Part shown: positions 14,393 to 22,219 of the stretch, one piece after another
Numbering within the stretch: position 1 is the first letter of the stretch
Layout: the number at the start of each line of letters is the position of its first letter
Notes under the pieces: generated by a model
What the model was told of the DNA's origin: nothing
Databases searched by the model: none
The model's input: only the letters and a program-made list of their open reading frames with translations
Program-made: the position numbers and the translations under genes
DNA from: Proteobacteria bacterium UBA652
GTDB lineage: Bacteria > Pseudomonadota > Gammaproteobacteria > Nitrosococcales > Methylophagaceae
Direction of reading: 5' to 3'
DNA length: 33,224 nt
Assembly (NCBI GenBank): GCA_002299915.1
Contig: DBOG01000048.1
Coordinates: 1 to 33,224 of the forward strand

Positions 14393-15550
14393 CTAGTCTT
14401 CGCCGCTGACCAAACACACTGTTAAACCTTGTTCAAAACACCGCTGATAACGCTCCCCCATTTCCGCACGTTCGCCAGAGCTTGGGTGTGTTGAAAAATA
14501 GTCCGACAATCGACTTTCTTCTTTATCTGCTTCGCTATTATTTAGATCTGCTTGTGTAGCGCTACATTCATCCTCCCGCCGCATACCCATATCATTTTCC
14601 ATTCGGCCGAGAATAATACCTAAGCTTTTGGGTACAATGCCACCTTTTAAACTTAATTTATAGGCAAACTGATCCGCTTCTGTTTCATGACTTCTGGAAT
14701 AAAAACTACTGATTAAAAAAGAACCGACACCCACGCCCATGTCGGCTAACCAACTGACATCACCAATCGCCATTGAAACAGCAACAACAATCGCACTGCC
14801 TTCTATCACTTGTTCTAGAGAATGCCTTTCAACAACATGGCCCATTTCATGAAGCAACACAATATCTATTTCATCTTGCGTTTCCGCCAGCTGAACCAGC
14901 CGATCTGTAATCACAATATCCCCTGACGGCAAAGCAAACGCATTCGCCACACTCATCTCATCACCGACAGACCAGAGCCGGAAATGTAGCTTAAACTGCG
15001 GCATCTCTTCTGCTTGATAAAGCGGTACGATTGTATTAAAAAAACGGTTACGAATTTTATTTTGCTCTATATCTGTTAATTGACTCTGTTCAAAAAAATG
15101 TTCGTCCAAAAAGCCTAAAACGTTGCTGGATAATGCTTGATTAGCCTCATCTGGCAATGCGTGTGCAATAACGTGACTGGCTGCCGGCAGACCCCATTTA
15201 AAGCTCGAAAAGACCACCCCAACAACCAGAAAGATACTGAGAATAGCCACCCCCATATGCCGTTCTAGCAGATGCACCCCGCCCATAAAACCAACGGTTT
15301 GGCGGCTGTTTTTTAATGCGAGATCAATCGCGTCATTGTCCGCTGTTTCAAACACAGCACCATTAGGCAGGGTTATTTTACGCGCAATATTACCCAGCCG
15401 ATCACTGAACCTAAGTGCGCTTAGTTCACCTGATTCAACTTGGCGGCTGGCAATAATAATCGTATACACATCGCCTTGTAAAGCAAGATCCGCGATACTA
15501 AAATCTGATTGTCCCGCTAGATAATATCTTCCTGCTATCATAATAAACAC
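14393..15550 (-). CDS. M48 family zinc metalloprotease, membrane-anchored
   Basis: The 385-residue protein has an N-terminal beta-rich domain (about residues 7-85), a transmembrane helix (about 97-118) and an M48 peptidase domain. The zinc site HEMGH is at 234-238, the third ligand lies in the SRSHETEAD motif (about 285-293), and SANAFALPSG-like (VANAFALPSGDIVIT, 201-215) precedes the active site as in other M48 enzymes. It probably degrades envelope proteins. The frame can start at GTG 15548-15550 or at the ATG ten bases further in (MIAGRYY); neither has a good Shine-Dalgarno sequence, consistent with coupling to the DUF898 gene that ends six bases upstream. Confidence 0.92.
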   Translation of the reverse strand: MFIMIAGRYYLAGQSDFSIADLALQGDVYTIIIASRQVESGELSALRFSDRLGNIARKITLPNGAVFETADNDAIDLALKNSRQTVGFMGGVHLLERHMGVAILSIFLVVGVVFSSFKWGLPAASHVIAHALPDEANQALSSNVLGFLDEHFFEQSQLTDIEQNKIRNRFFNTIVPLYQAEEMPQFKLHFRLWSVGDEMSVANAFALPSGDIVITDRLVQLAETQDEIDIVLLHEMGHVVERHSLEQVIEGSAIVVAVSMAIGDVSWLADMGVGVGSFLISSFYSRSHETEADQFAYKLSLKGGIVPKSLGIILGRMENDMGMRREDECSATQADLNNSEADKEESRLSDYFSTHPSSGERAEMGERYQRCFEQGLTVCLVSGED

Positions 15551-15556
15551 ATTGCG

Positions 15557-16756
15557 CTAAAAGGCAATACCACCGATATCAATATCAAAGGCCTCTCCCA
15601 GTTCCTCACCTAACGCGCCTTCGCTGGCCTGTTGACTAATATAGCCGCCAAAGCCATTTTCAGCTTCCACTTCTATTGTCTCTGTTAGATATTTGTGAAG
15701 CCTTACTTTTGTCCAAGGATATGCAATCCCTGCCGACATCATGACCAACAATAAATTCGTGATCCGAATTTGAAATAAGGGCTTTGCTTCCAAGGTAGAA
15801 TTAAATCTAATTGAATCATCTAATGTTGTTTCGTTAAAAAGATAACGGCGATGTTGTGCTTTAAGATAACTAGACACATAGAACCCAATGGCAATCAATA
15901 GTGGATATAGCAGCATCAGGCCTGCAACGAGCAAGATCCCCATGCCAGCACTCATTTCCATATCTGAATCAAAATCACCTGTTTTTCCTCTTTTCTGGGC
16001 AGCATCCGCTAGCAGATCGGTAAAGCTAAAATCGCTAAAGAAAGCGGCAATAAGTGCCAGCGAACCAAAAACAAACAAAGCAATCAATACAAACACCACC
16101 CCCCAGCCCAGCCCCTTTAGCATAATCATCAGGAAAGGTTTAAATTTAAGATCTGCAGAAAACTTGCCCTGCCCGAAAAGAGAACCATTTGTAAAATAAT
16201 GGCTAATAACCTTGTTATACATCGCTAAAAAAACCGGATAAAAGATGAGTGAAAGCGCCCCCACCAGACCAAAACCAATGATGTTTTCCTTAAATATCGC
16301 CACGGTTAAGCCCGCCACCAACCCAAAGCCGAGCATCAACGCAAGCGGGTAAGCAAAGACGACATATGCCCCGCCTACGCCGCCACCGAAACCAAACCGT
16401 ACATTGCGATAACTTATCATCCGATGGTTAAACTTGAGGCTTCGCCAAATAATCCATGGCGTTGCCACCATTAAAACCAACATAAGCACCATGGCTAAAA
16501 TAGGGCTGAAATTACTTAAAAAGATATAGGCGATGAAAAAAGCCATCGAAATAACAAAGCCTATAAACAACTGCTTCCCTGTTGCATGATATTCAAAATT
16601 CGCATCCTCTAAAAAAGTATTGCCGAAAAAATACCGACGCGTCCTTACTTTTGCCCACGGATAATAAATACCCAAGGTCACCACCGTCAGCAAAATATTA
16701 ACGATCCATATCTTAAAATATTGCGCGCCATCACCGGTAAATTTTAATGCTTCCAT
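15557..16756 (-). CDS. YjgN-like DUF898 membrane protein
   Basis: The 399-residue product has around eight to ten hydrophobic helices. It contains two copies of the DUF898 signature: FKIWIVNILLTVVTLGIYYPWAKVRTRRYF near the N-terminus (residues 14-43) and FQIRITNLLLVMMSAGIAYPWTKVRLHKYL near the C-terminus, each next to a TTLDD- or TFLED-like loop. YjgN of E. coli has the same layout and no known function. It lies directly upstream of the M48 protease in the same operon, an association that suggests the two act together in the membrane, possibly the protease on a YjgN-dependent target. Confidence 0.92.
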   Translation of the reverse strand: MEALKFTGDGAQYFKIWIVNILLTVVTLGIYYPWAKVRTRRYFFGNTFLEDANFEYHATGKQLFIGFVISMAFFIAYIFLSNFSPILAMVLMLVLMVATPWIIWRSLKFNHRMISYRNVRFGFGGGVGGAYVVFAYPLALMLGFGLVAGLTVAIFKENIIGFGLVGALSLIFYPVFLAMYNKVISHYFTNGSLFGQGKFSADLKFKPFLMIMLKGLGWGVVFVLIALFVFGSLALIAAFFSDFSFTDLLADAAQKRGKTGDFDSDMEMSAGMGILLVAGLMLLYPLLIAIGFYVSSYLKAQHRRYLFNETTLDDSIRFNSTLEAKPLFQIRITNLLLVMMSAGIAYPWTKVRLHKYLTETIEVEAENGFGGYISQQASEGALGEELGEAFDIDIGGIAF

Positions 16757-16923
16757 TATTGCCTGCCTTATTATTAATTCTCAACTATCTTAGCTTTATG
16801 TGTGCCACGATTCAATACTGAATTTAAACTAACCCTTCCTTTCCTTATTGGCTAACCAGCCTTTATTGCTATAAATCTGTTACGATCCATCGCACCCTAT
16901 AATGGAAATATAATGAAAAAAGC
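16757..16923. other. Divergent intergenic region with no clear element
   Basis: A TATAAT occurs at 16898-16903 on the plus strand, 20 bases before the small ORF at 16924, but no well-spaced -35 was found. GGCTAACCAGCC followed by TTTATT could be a weak hairpin with a four-base stem. Nothing else is evident. Confidence 0.4.
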
Positions 16924-17034
16924 ATGGAAATAATACTTGCCACGCTGATCGTGTTATTTAGTGGTGGAAACCACATGTTTAACCGCGATCCGTCTCACAA
17001 AGCCACCCGATGGGAACGAGCGTTTTCAGAATGA
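16924..17034 (+). CDS. Possible 36-residue membrane peptide overlapping the HAD gene
   Basis: The frame ATG 16924 to TGA 17034 encodes 36 residues: a hydrophobic helix (IILATLIVLFSGG, residues 3-15) followed by a polar, basic tail. Its TGA overlaps the ATG of the HAD gene at 17031 as ATGA, the classic arrangement for translational coupling. The HAD gene has no good Shine-Dalgarno sequence of its own. The codons look plausible, but a 36-codon frame could occur by chance, and no family was recognised. Confidence 0.4.
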   Translation: MEIILATLIVLFSGGNHMFNRDPSHKATRWERAFSE

Positions 17035-17792
17035 GTTTACAGCCTGCTTATCTTTACCTGCTCGATTTTGATGGTGTGATTTGTGATAGTGCGATTGAAA
17101 CAGCGGTCACGGGTTGGCGAGCGGCAGCTAATTTTTGGCCAGAGATGGCCGGCAATATGCCTTCCGACACGTTGATCGATCAGTTTCGCCAAGTGCGGCC
17201 TGTATTAGAAACAGGCTATGAATCTATTTTGATTTTGCGCGCTTTATCCAGCGGGATAACGGTTGAGACCTTACTCTCGGACTTTGCTGGCCAGATGACC
17301 AATCTCTTGACGCAATATGATCTGTCTCCTGCCGATCTGAAAATACAGTTTGCTGCAGTGCGCGATTATTGGATCGAAACTGATTTAGATTCTTGGATTG
17401 AAATGAATCCTTTATTCGATGGCATTCCCGACCATTTAAGGCGGCTAAATCAAGCCACACTCCCTTGGTATATCATCACCACCAAACAAGAACGGTTTGT
17501 TTCAAGGATTTTAGAAGCGAATAATGTTCCGTTTCCTGCTGATCGTATTTTCGGCTTGGATCGCAATAAAAGCAAAACCCAGGTGCTCACCGAACTACAG
17601 GTCGAGCATCCTAATGTGCTGTTTGGCTTTGTCGAAGATCGTTTGCCAACCTTGCATAATGTGATTGCCGACCCTGCTTTGCAATCTGTCGCCTTATTTC
17701 TTGCTGACTGGGGATATAATACCGAGCAAGACCGAGCAAGCATTGCTCAGCTACCGATTACACGTTTATCACTCGCGAATTTCACCCAATAA
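17031..17792 (+). CDS. HAD-superfamily hydrolase, phosphatase-like
   Basis: The product (about 253 residues from ATG 17031) begins with the HAD motif I LLDFDGVICDS (Asp nucleophile and the following Asp two residues on). Later come the motif II segment PWYIITTKQ, a lysine-bearing region (NKSKTQVLTEL) for motif III and an acidic motif IV (GFVEDRLPTL). A helical cap (about residues 20-110) lies between motifs I and II. The length and cap resemble phosphoglycolate phosphatase-type enzymes. An in-frame ATG at 17010 would add seven residues, but 17031 is preferred for the coupling ATGA. The substrate is unknown. The methyltransferase follows after three bases. Confidence 0.85.
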   Translation: MSLQPAYLYLLDFDGVICDSAIETAVTGWRAAANFWPEMAGNMPSDTLIDQFRQVRPVLETGYESILILRALSSGITVETLLSDFAGQMTNLLTQYDLSPADLKIQFAAVRDYWIETDLDSWIEMNPLFDGIPDHLRRLNQATLPWYIITTKQERFVSRILEANNVPFPADRIFGLDRNKSKTQVLTELQVEHPNVLFGFVEDRLPTLHNVIADPALQSVALFLADWGYNTEQDRASIAQLPITRLSLANFTQ

Positions 17793-17795
17793 ACG

Positions 17796-18425
17796 ATGGC
17801 TTGCCCGCTTTGCCTTGGTGTAGATAGCGCGTTATTTTATGCCAACGACAAGCGTGAATATTGGCGTTGCCCAGAATGTGATCTTGTTTTTGTGCCGCCT
17901 CAGTTTCAGCTGTCCGCCGAGGCCGAAAAAGCACGCTACCAACTACATGAAAACAGCCCAGATGATCCCCACTACTGCCAATTTTTAGCGCGGATCATTC
18001 CGCCGCTTTTGCCGCACTTATCTGCGGGAGACACGGGCTTAGACTTTGGCTCTGGCCCAGGGCCAACCTTATCATTATTACTTGAAAAAGAAGGCTTCCC
18101 AATGGCTATTTACGATCCTTTTTTTGCCCCTGACACCCGCATCCTCCAACAAAAATATAATTTTATAACCAGTACCGAAGTACTTGAACACGCCTTTCAT
18201 CCAGCAGCAGAACTTGATCGTTTATTTGCCTTATTACACCCTAACGGCACGCTTGCCATCATGACTCGTCGCCATGATTCAACCGATAACTTCTCCCACT
18301 GGGGATATAAGGATGATCCGAGTCATGTCTGCTTTTTTTCTAAGAACAGCTTTCGCTGGATTGCCAATCGATGGCAAACAACGCGCACATTTATAGATAA
18401 TGATATTATCCTACTTCAAATATAA
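17796..18425 (+). CDS. Class I SAM-dependent methyltransferase with zinc ribbon
   Basis: The 209-residue protein opens with a rubredoxin-like zinc knuckle (CPLC at 3-6 and CPEC at 25-28) and then has a Rossmann methyltransferase domain. The SAM motif GLDFGSGPG is at about 81-89, an acidic strand end follows (MAIYDPFF), and the FITSTEVLEHAFHP motif is at about 125-138. This resembles the C-methyltransferase/Methyltransf_11-12 families, but no substrate can be read. It is packed between the HAD phosphatase (three bases) and PPK2 (12 bases), so these are probably one operon. Confidence 0.87.
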   Translation: MACPLCLGVDSALFYANDKREYWRCPECDLVFVPPQFQLSAEAEKARYQLHENSPDDPHYCQFLARIIPPLLPHLSAGDTGLDFGSGPGPTLSLLLEKEGFPMAIYDPFFAPDTRILQQKYNFITSTEVLEHAFHPAAELDRLFALLHPNGTLAIMTRRHDSTDNFSHWGYKDDPSHVCFFSKNSFRWIANRWQTTRTFIDNDIILLQI

Positions 18426-18436
18426 GGAATTTGACC

Positions 18437-19312
18437 ATGACACGCCCCATTGCAAACCAATATCTAGTGCCAACCGACGGCAGCTTCAATCCCGAGCAGT
18501 TTCCCACATCACCACCAAGCGATGCACCCAAGGATGATAAGTGTGATAAAAAACGAGAAAAACACATTGATGCACTGGATGATCTGCAACAACAGCTGTA
18601 CGCTGAAGGGCACCAAAGCGTGTTGCTGGTTTTCCAAGCAATGGATGCCGCTGGAAAAGACAGCACTATCCGCGCGTTGCTTCGTGGTGTTAACCCTGCT
18701 GGCTGTAGGATTCATTCCTTCAAACAACCTTCCAAGCGTGAACTTGAACACGATTTTCTCTGGCGGATCCACCAACGCACCCCTGAAAAAGGCCATATCG
18801 GCGTATTTAATCGTAGCCATTATGAAGAAGCGCTGGTGGTACGCGTCCAGCCTGAATACCTCGGCAGTCAAAAGCTAGATTTACCTGCCGATCTTAACGA
18901 TCTCTGGCAGCAGCGCTTCGCTGCGATCAATCAATTCGAGCAACACCTGAGTAACCATGGCACCACCATCATCAAATTCTGGCTCAATGTCTCGCCTGAA
19001 GAGCAAAAAAATCGTTTTTTATCTCGCCTAGAAGAGCCTGAAAAACACTATAAATTCTCCAAAACCGATCTCTCCGAACGCGCCCTATGGGATGATTATA
19101 TGGCTGCCTACCATGAAATTATGCGCCACACCTCCACCGATCACGCTCCATGGTATGCCATCCCCGCCGACAATAAACCCTATATGCGTTGGCAAGTGGC
19201 TAAAATTGTGCGCCGTACGCTGGAAGCAATGCAGCCTGCTTACCCCACTGTTAATGATGCCGATAAAGCAGAATTTGAACAGCATAAACAAGACTTGATC
19301 ACTGAAAAATAA
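18437..19312 (+). CDS. ppk2: Polyphosphate kinase 2 family protein
   Basis: PPK2 enzymes move phosphate between polyphosphate and nucleoside di- or monophosphates. This 291-residue, single-domain protein has the P-loop FQAMDAAGKDSTIRALL (about residues 66-82), the NPAGCRIHSFKQPSKRELEHDFLWRIHQRTP segment, the Walker B-like GHIGVFNRSHYEEALVVRV and the lid motif FLNV/WLNVSPEEQKNRFLSR. These are conserved PPK2 family features, and single-domain size points to the class I or III group. ATG 18437 is preferred, with AAGGAA (about 18424-18429) before it; a TTG two codons upstream is less likely. It ends the HAD-methyltransferase-PPK2 run. Confidence 0.95.
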   Translation: MTRPIANQYLVPTDGSFNPEQFPTSPPSDAPKDDKCDKKREKHIDALDDLQQQLYAEGHQSVLLVFQAMDAAGKDSTIRALLRGVNPAGCRIHSFKQPSKRELEHDFLWRIHQRTPEKGHIGVFNRSHYEEALVVRVQPEYLGSQKLDLPADLNDLWQQRFAAINQFEQHLSNHGTTIIKFWLNVSPEEQKNRFLSRLEEPEKHYKFSKTDLSERALWDDYMAAYHEIMRHTSTDHAPWYAIPADNKPYMRWQVAKIVRRTLEAMQPAYPTVNDADKAEFEQHKQDLITEK

Positions 19313-19384
19313 CTTCTGTTTCCGCTCTGTTTTTTTCTTGCAGAAGCCTCTTTACGGAGGGAAATGGCCCAAAACACACTGCTT

Positions 19385-19591
19385 TTATTTTTGAAACGCA
19401 CTCCCTGGCTCTTTACCAAAGGCGGCTAATATTTTTGCTAACGGGCAAAAGCCGGTAAATGCGCCTTGAAGCATATTCACACCAACAAAGCCTGTGAACC
19501 ATAACCAATTAATGGAATGTAATTGTGATAATGCAAGACTGGCAAGAATAAAAACACCTGCAAAAGCAAAAACCAGACGATCAATATTCAT
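19385..19591 (-). CDS. DUF2892 (YgaP transmembrane-type) membrane protein
   Basis: The 68-residue protein has two hydrophobic helices (about residues 5-22 and 27-45) and the DUF2892 pattern: NIDRLVFAFAGVFIL, then SINWLWFTGFVGVNMLQGAFTGFCPLAKIL. The GFCPL signature with its single Cys is typical. The domain also forms the membrane tail of the rhodanese YgaP and is frequent beside sulfur-handling genes. Its role is unknown. AGGAG precedes the ATG. It is the last gene of the minus-strand operon, 34 bases after arsR. Confidence 0.93.
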   Translation of the reverse strand: MNIDRLVFAFAGVFILASLALSQLHSINWLWFTGFVGVNMLQGAFTGFCPLAKILAAFGKEPGSAFQK

Positions 19592-19625
19592 TTTTTATCT
19601 CCTCTTTATAATTAAAATTATGCCT

Positions 19626-19922
19626 TTAGTCGTTACAATAAAGCTCATATAGTGAGCTCAATAAACTTCTCGTTTTCTCATCTTTGACAGAATAAAAAAT
19701 GCTTTGAGCTTCTCTTCTGTACTCAACAATCTCTTCTTCGCGTAGTCGCGCAAGATGTTGCGACAAAGCTGATTGGCTCAAGTTTACCCGTTTCTCCAGC
19801 TCACCCACCGTGCATTCTTCTTTGCTTAGATGGCATAACACTATTAAGCGATTTGGATTAGCAAGCGACTTGAGCAATTTAGATGCTTCCTGAGCATTAC
19901 TTTCCATTTCACTAACTTTCAT
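19626..19922 (-). CDS. ArsR-family repressor, SqrR/BigR/YgaV-like persulfide sensor
   Basis: The 98-residue winged-helix protein has the ArsR family frame LLKSLANPNRLIVLCHLSKEE (16-36), TVGELEKRVNLSQSALSQHLARLRE (38-62, the recognition helix) and a C-terminal helix. The metal-binding CxC of ArsR proper is missing. Instead, Cys30 and Cys96 are 66 residues apart, the spacing of the two sensing cysteines of SqrR (41/107) and BigR (42/108), which form a tetrasulfide or disulfide bridge with reactive sulfur species. A further Cys37 is present. These properties predict a repressor released by sulfide-derived persulfides. AAGGGT precedes the ATG. It lies inside the operon it probably controls, facing sqr. 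Confidence 0.9.
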   Translation of the reverse strand: MKVSEMESNAQEASKLLKSLANPNRLIVLCHLSKEECTVGELEKRVNLSQSALSQHLARLREEEIVEYRREAQSIFYSVKDEKTRSLLSSLYELYCND

Positions 19923-19930
19923 ATTTACCC

Positions 19931-21397
19931 TTAAAAACTAAATCTGACTGCACCATAAAAATTGGTGTTATCTTGAAATTGACCAAAAAAACTGTCCTTA
20001 TTTTTACCACTAAAAATATTTGCTCCAGCCTCGACACGCCAGCTATCATCAATTTTGTATTGAATATGTGGCCGCAAATAAACATCCTGATCACTAGGAG
20101 AAGCATAAATAAATAATGACCATAGCATATTTTGCTGGTGCGTCATTTTTGTTACTCGCAGAGTAAATAGATGACGATTATGATCTCTTGCCTTAACTGT
20201 TACAGGCAAGCTGGCTTTATAATCTGAATAATCTAATAGCTGTTCGAGATAATATTGTAATCCTAAGGTTAAATTTTTACCTATTTCTTGCTCATAGCCT
20301 GCTAATAGTCGAAATTCACTATTATTTATGAAGGGATTCCTGCCCTTGCTGTCATCTCGAGAATCATAATAGCCAACTTCAAAGTTGGCAATACCGTTGG
20401 CGGCTGGCATACGTAAGCTAGCGCCATAAACGCGTAATGCTGGAAAGGTTGCTTGGCCTGAAACGGGATTAAACCCTGCAGGGCTTTTCCAAAATCCATC
20501 ATAGGCATACAGCGCTGCTTCCATTACGCCAATATTTTTATATAGCCGCAATGATACTTCATGATCGTTGAAACTATCCGTCGGTTTTTGGGTATGTATA
20601 ATGGCATTCCGGCCAGAGAGACTGTTCGCTTGTGGACTAAAAAAAGAAATTCTGCTGCCATCAATAAATCGATCTGCATCAAATCGCGGTATATAAACAA
20701 TATCTAAATTTACGAGCTTATTAAAAAAAGAGGCCTTAATCGCATCCGAAGGTGACTTAAGATATTCAACTTCACGACCCATAAAAAAAGCCTGCCAGTC
20801 TTTTGGAAAGAGATCATTAATAAACAATAAATCACCTGAGCCCCATGTCAGAATCTGTCGGCCAATTTTAATATCTACAATCTCCGTTGGGGTAAAGGAG
20901 AGATTCACTTCACGCAAATCTAACCAGCCCTGGCCTGACTCCAGACTGATCTGGCGAGAATCTGCCAAGTCATCATAGATAAAGTCTGTCACCAAGCGGA
21001 GGTTGAAAATAGAAAAATCATGTTCAAAATCCAGCTGCAATCTCGTTTCAGCAATGGCACGCCTTCGCTCATGTGGATCTTGTTGTGTTCTTAATCCAAA
21101 TCGTGCATCCCAAAAGCCTGACAATCCTGACCACGCTTCCTTATTATTTGAAAAATCTTGTTCCAACGCATTACCATCTAATCCTGCTGGAAGCTCGGGA
21201 GAGGGATCTTGATCTGCACTCTCACCCTGCCCGACAGGAAGATCCGGCTTACCAACAGCCGAATCCAAGCCCTCCGGCAAGGTGGGTTCACCTGCAACAG
21301 ATCCGTCTTCCCCAAGCCCTGCTGGCAATGCTGGCTCGTCTGCCAGCATGACTGGAGAGAAGACAAATATCAATAAAAAACTGAAAACGTATCGCAT
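19931..21397 (-). CDS. Outer-membrane beta-barrel protein, DUF1302-like
   Basis: The 488-residue protein has a signal peptide (about residues 1-19), then a proline-rich linker with four copies of a P-x-LP-x-G-x motif (22-28, 38-44, 51-57 and 67-73), then a barrel domain rich in alternating aromatic and hydrophobic strands. The segment RQILTWGSGDLLFINDLFPKDW (about 183-204) resembles the DUF1302 pattern. The C-terminal residue is Phe (VRFSF), the usual outer-membrane assembly signal. It may be the outer-membrane channel or receptor of the transporter encoded upstream. It starts eight bases after the LolA-like gene and ends eight bases before arsR. Confidence 0.82.
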   Translation of the reverse strand: MRYVFSFLLIFVFSPVMLADEPALPAGLGEDGSVAGEPTLPEGLDSAVGKPDLPVGQGESADQDPSPELPAGLDGNALEQDFSNNKEAWSGLSGFWDARFGLRTQQDPHERRRAIAETRLQLDFEHDFSIFNLRLVTDFIYDDLADSRQISLESGQGWLDLREVNLSFTPTEIVDIKIGRQILTWGSGDLLFINDLFPKDWQAFFMGREVEYLKSPSDAIKASFFNKLVNLDIVYIPRFDADRFIDGSRISFFSPQANSLSGRNAIIHTQKPTDSFNDHEVSLRLYKNIGVMEAALYAYDGFWKSPAGFNPVSGQATFPALRVYGASLRMPAANGIANFEVGYYDSRDDSKGRNPFINNSEFRLLAGYEQEIGKNLTLGLQYYLEQLLDYSDYKASLPVTVKARDHNRHLFTLRVTKMTHQQNMLWSLFIYASPSDQDVYLRPHIQYKIDDSWRVEAGANIFSGKNKDSFFGQFQDNTNFYGAVRFSF

Positions 21398-21405
21398 CGT
21401 GCTTA

Positions 21406-22215
21406 TTACTTTAAGAACTTCCGAGGCGCTTTACGTAAGTAACGTTCGGAAAAAATATCTTCCGGAATATCAGAGTCATATTTAACGGACGTATATTCCA
21501 TCACTGTTTTACTGCCTGTTTTTAGATTTTCCATACTTGATTTAGTGACGGTTGGATAGCCTTGAATGGTCTCCACTTTTAACGCTCTTGCAACCCGATA
21601 TTTCATATCTTGTTTGTCAAAAAACTCAACCTGAACGGGAATAAAAGTTTCCTTATGGATATACATTTTGAAATATGAAAACTCAACCGCAGCAGGGTCT
21701 TTGGGCGTGTTTTTAATGACATAATATTTGTCTGTGGTGTCTACCAATTCATGAGAGTCCTCATCAATATCTCGGCCAGACACATCTTCATAAAAGAAAT
21801 CTGATCCCACAAAACTGGTTCGTTTATCTGAAGCGGCAATGCGTTTCACTAAATCAAGAGCCGGCAAATACATCCAGCGATCATCTTCTAAATCAATATT
21901 TTTCCATACCAGAAATGCTGTTTTGTTAATGTCCGCAGGGCGCGAAAAATACACATAAAACTTTTGATTTCCTCGGTAGGCACCGTTTTCAAGGGAGTCC
22001 GTATCTGGTTGATCACGACGTAGGATTGTCAACTTTCGCTCCCGTTCACGTTGTTGACTATCCGTAATGATCATGGTGACTTTGGCAATCCCATCTTTGC
22101 CTTGGTAATAGGTTGCCAGATTTGACCGGTTAACAATCTCGTCCACCGTTGGCGGTGCTGCTGCAAAAGCCAGCCCATTCACTAAAAATAATACTAAAAT
22201 AATAATACTTTTCAT
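21406..22215 (-). CDS. LolA-like outer membrane lipoprotein-sorting protein
   Basis: The preferred start is ATG 22215, seven bases after GGAGG and five bases past the RND stop; an earlier ATG at 22245 lies inside that gene and lacks a site. The 269-residue product has a signal peptide (MKSIIILVLFLVNGLAFAAA) and a beta-rich body typical of proteins annotated as outer membrane lipoprotein-sorting (LolA/LolB fold): VDEIVNRSNLATYYQGKDG, KVTMIITDSQQRERER, DRWMYLPALDLVKRIAASDKR and GSDFFYEDVSGRDIDED. Such proteins accompany MMPL transporters and are thought to carry lipids or lipoproteins across the periplasm. Cargo here is unknown. Confidence 0.88.
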   Translation of the reverse strand: MKSIIILVLFLVNGLAFAAAPPTVDEIVNRSNLATYYQGKDGIAKVTMIITDSQQRERERKLTILRRDQPDTDSLENGAYRGNQKFYVYFSRPADINKTAFLVWKNIDLEDDRWMYLPALDLVKRIAASDKRTSFVGSDFFYEDVSGRDIDEDSHELVDTTDKYYVIKNTPKDPAAVEFSYFKMYIHKETFIPVQVEFFDKQDMKYRVARALKVETIQGYPTVTKSSMENLKTGSKTVMEYTSVKYDSDIPEDIFSERYLRKAPRKFLK

Positions 22216-22219
22216 TGTT

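Noticed and set aside
18509..18878. Overlapping long frames on both strands inside ppk2
   Set aside because: The PPK2 frame has the conserved motifs; the others are out-of-frame shadows.
19313..19384. CTTCTG/GCAGAAG pair after ppk2 as a possible terminator
   Set aside because: The loop is about 21 bases and the stem is short with no T-run, so it is not convincing.
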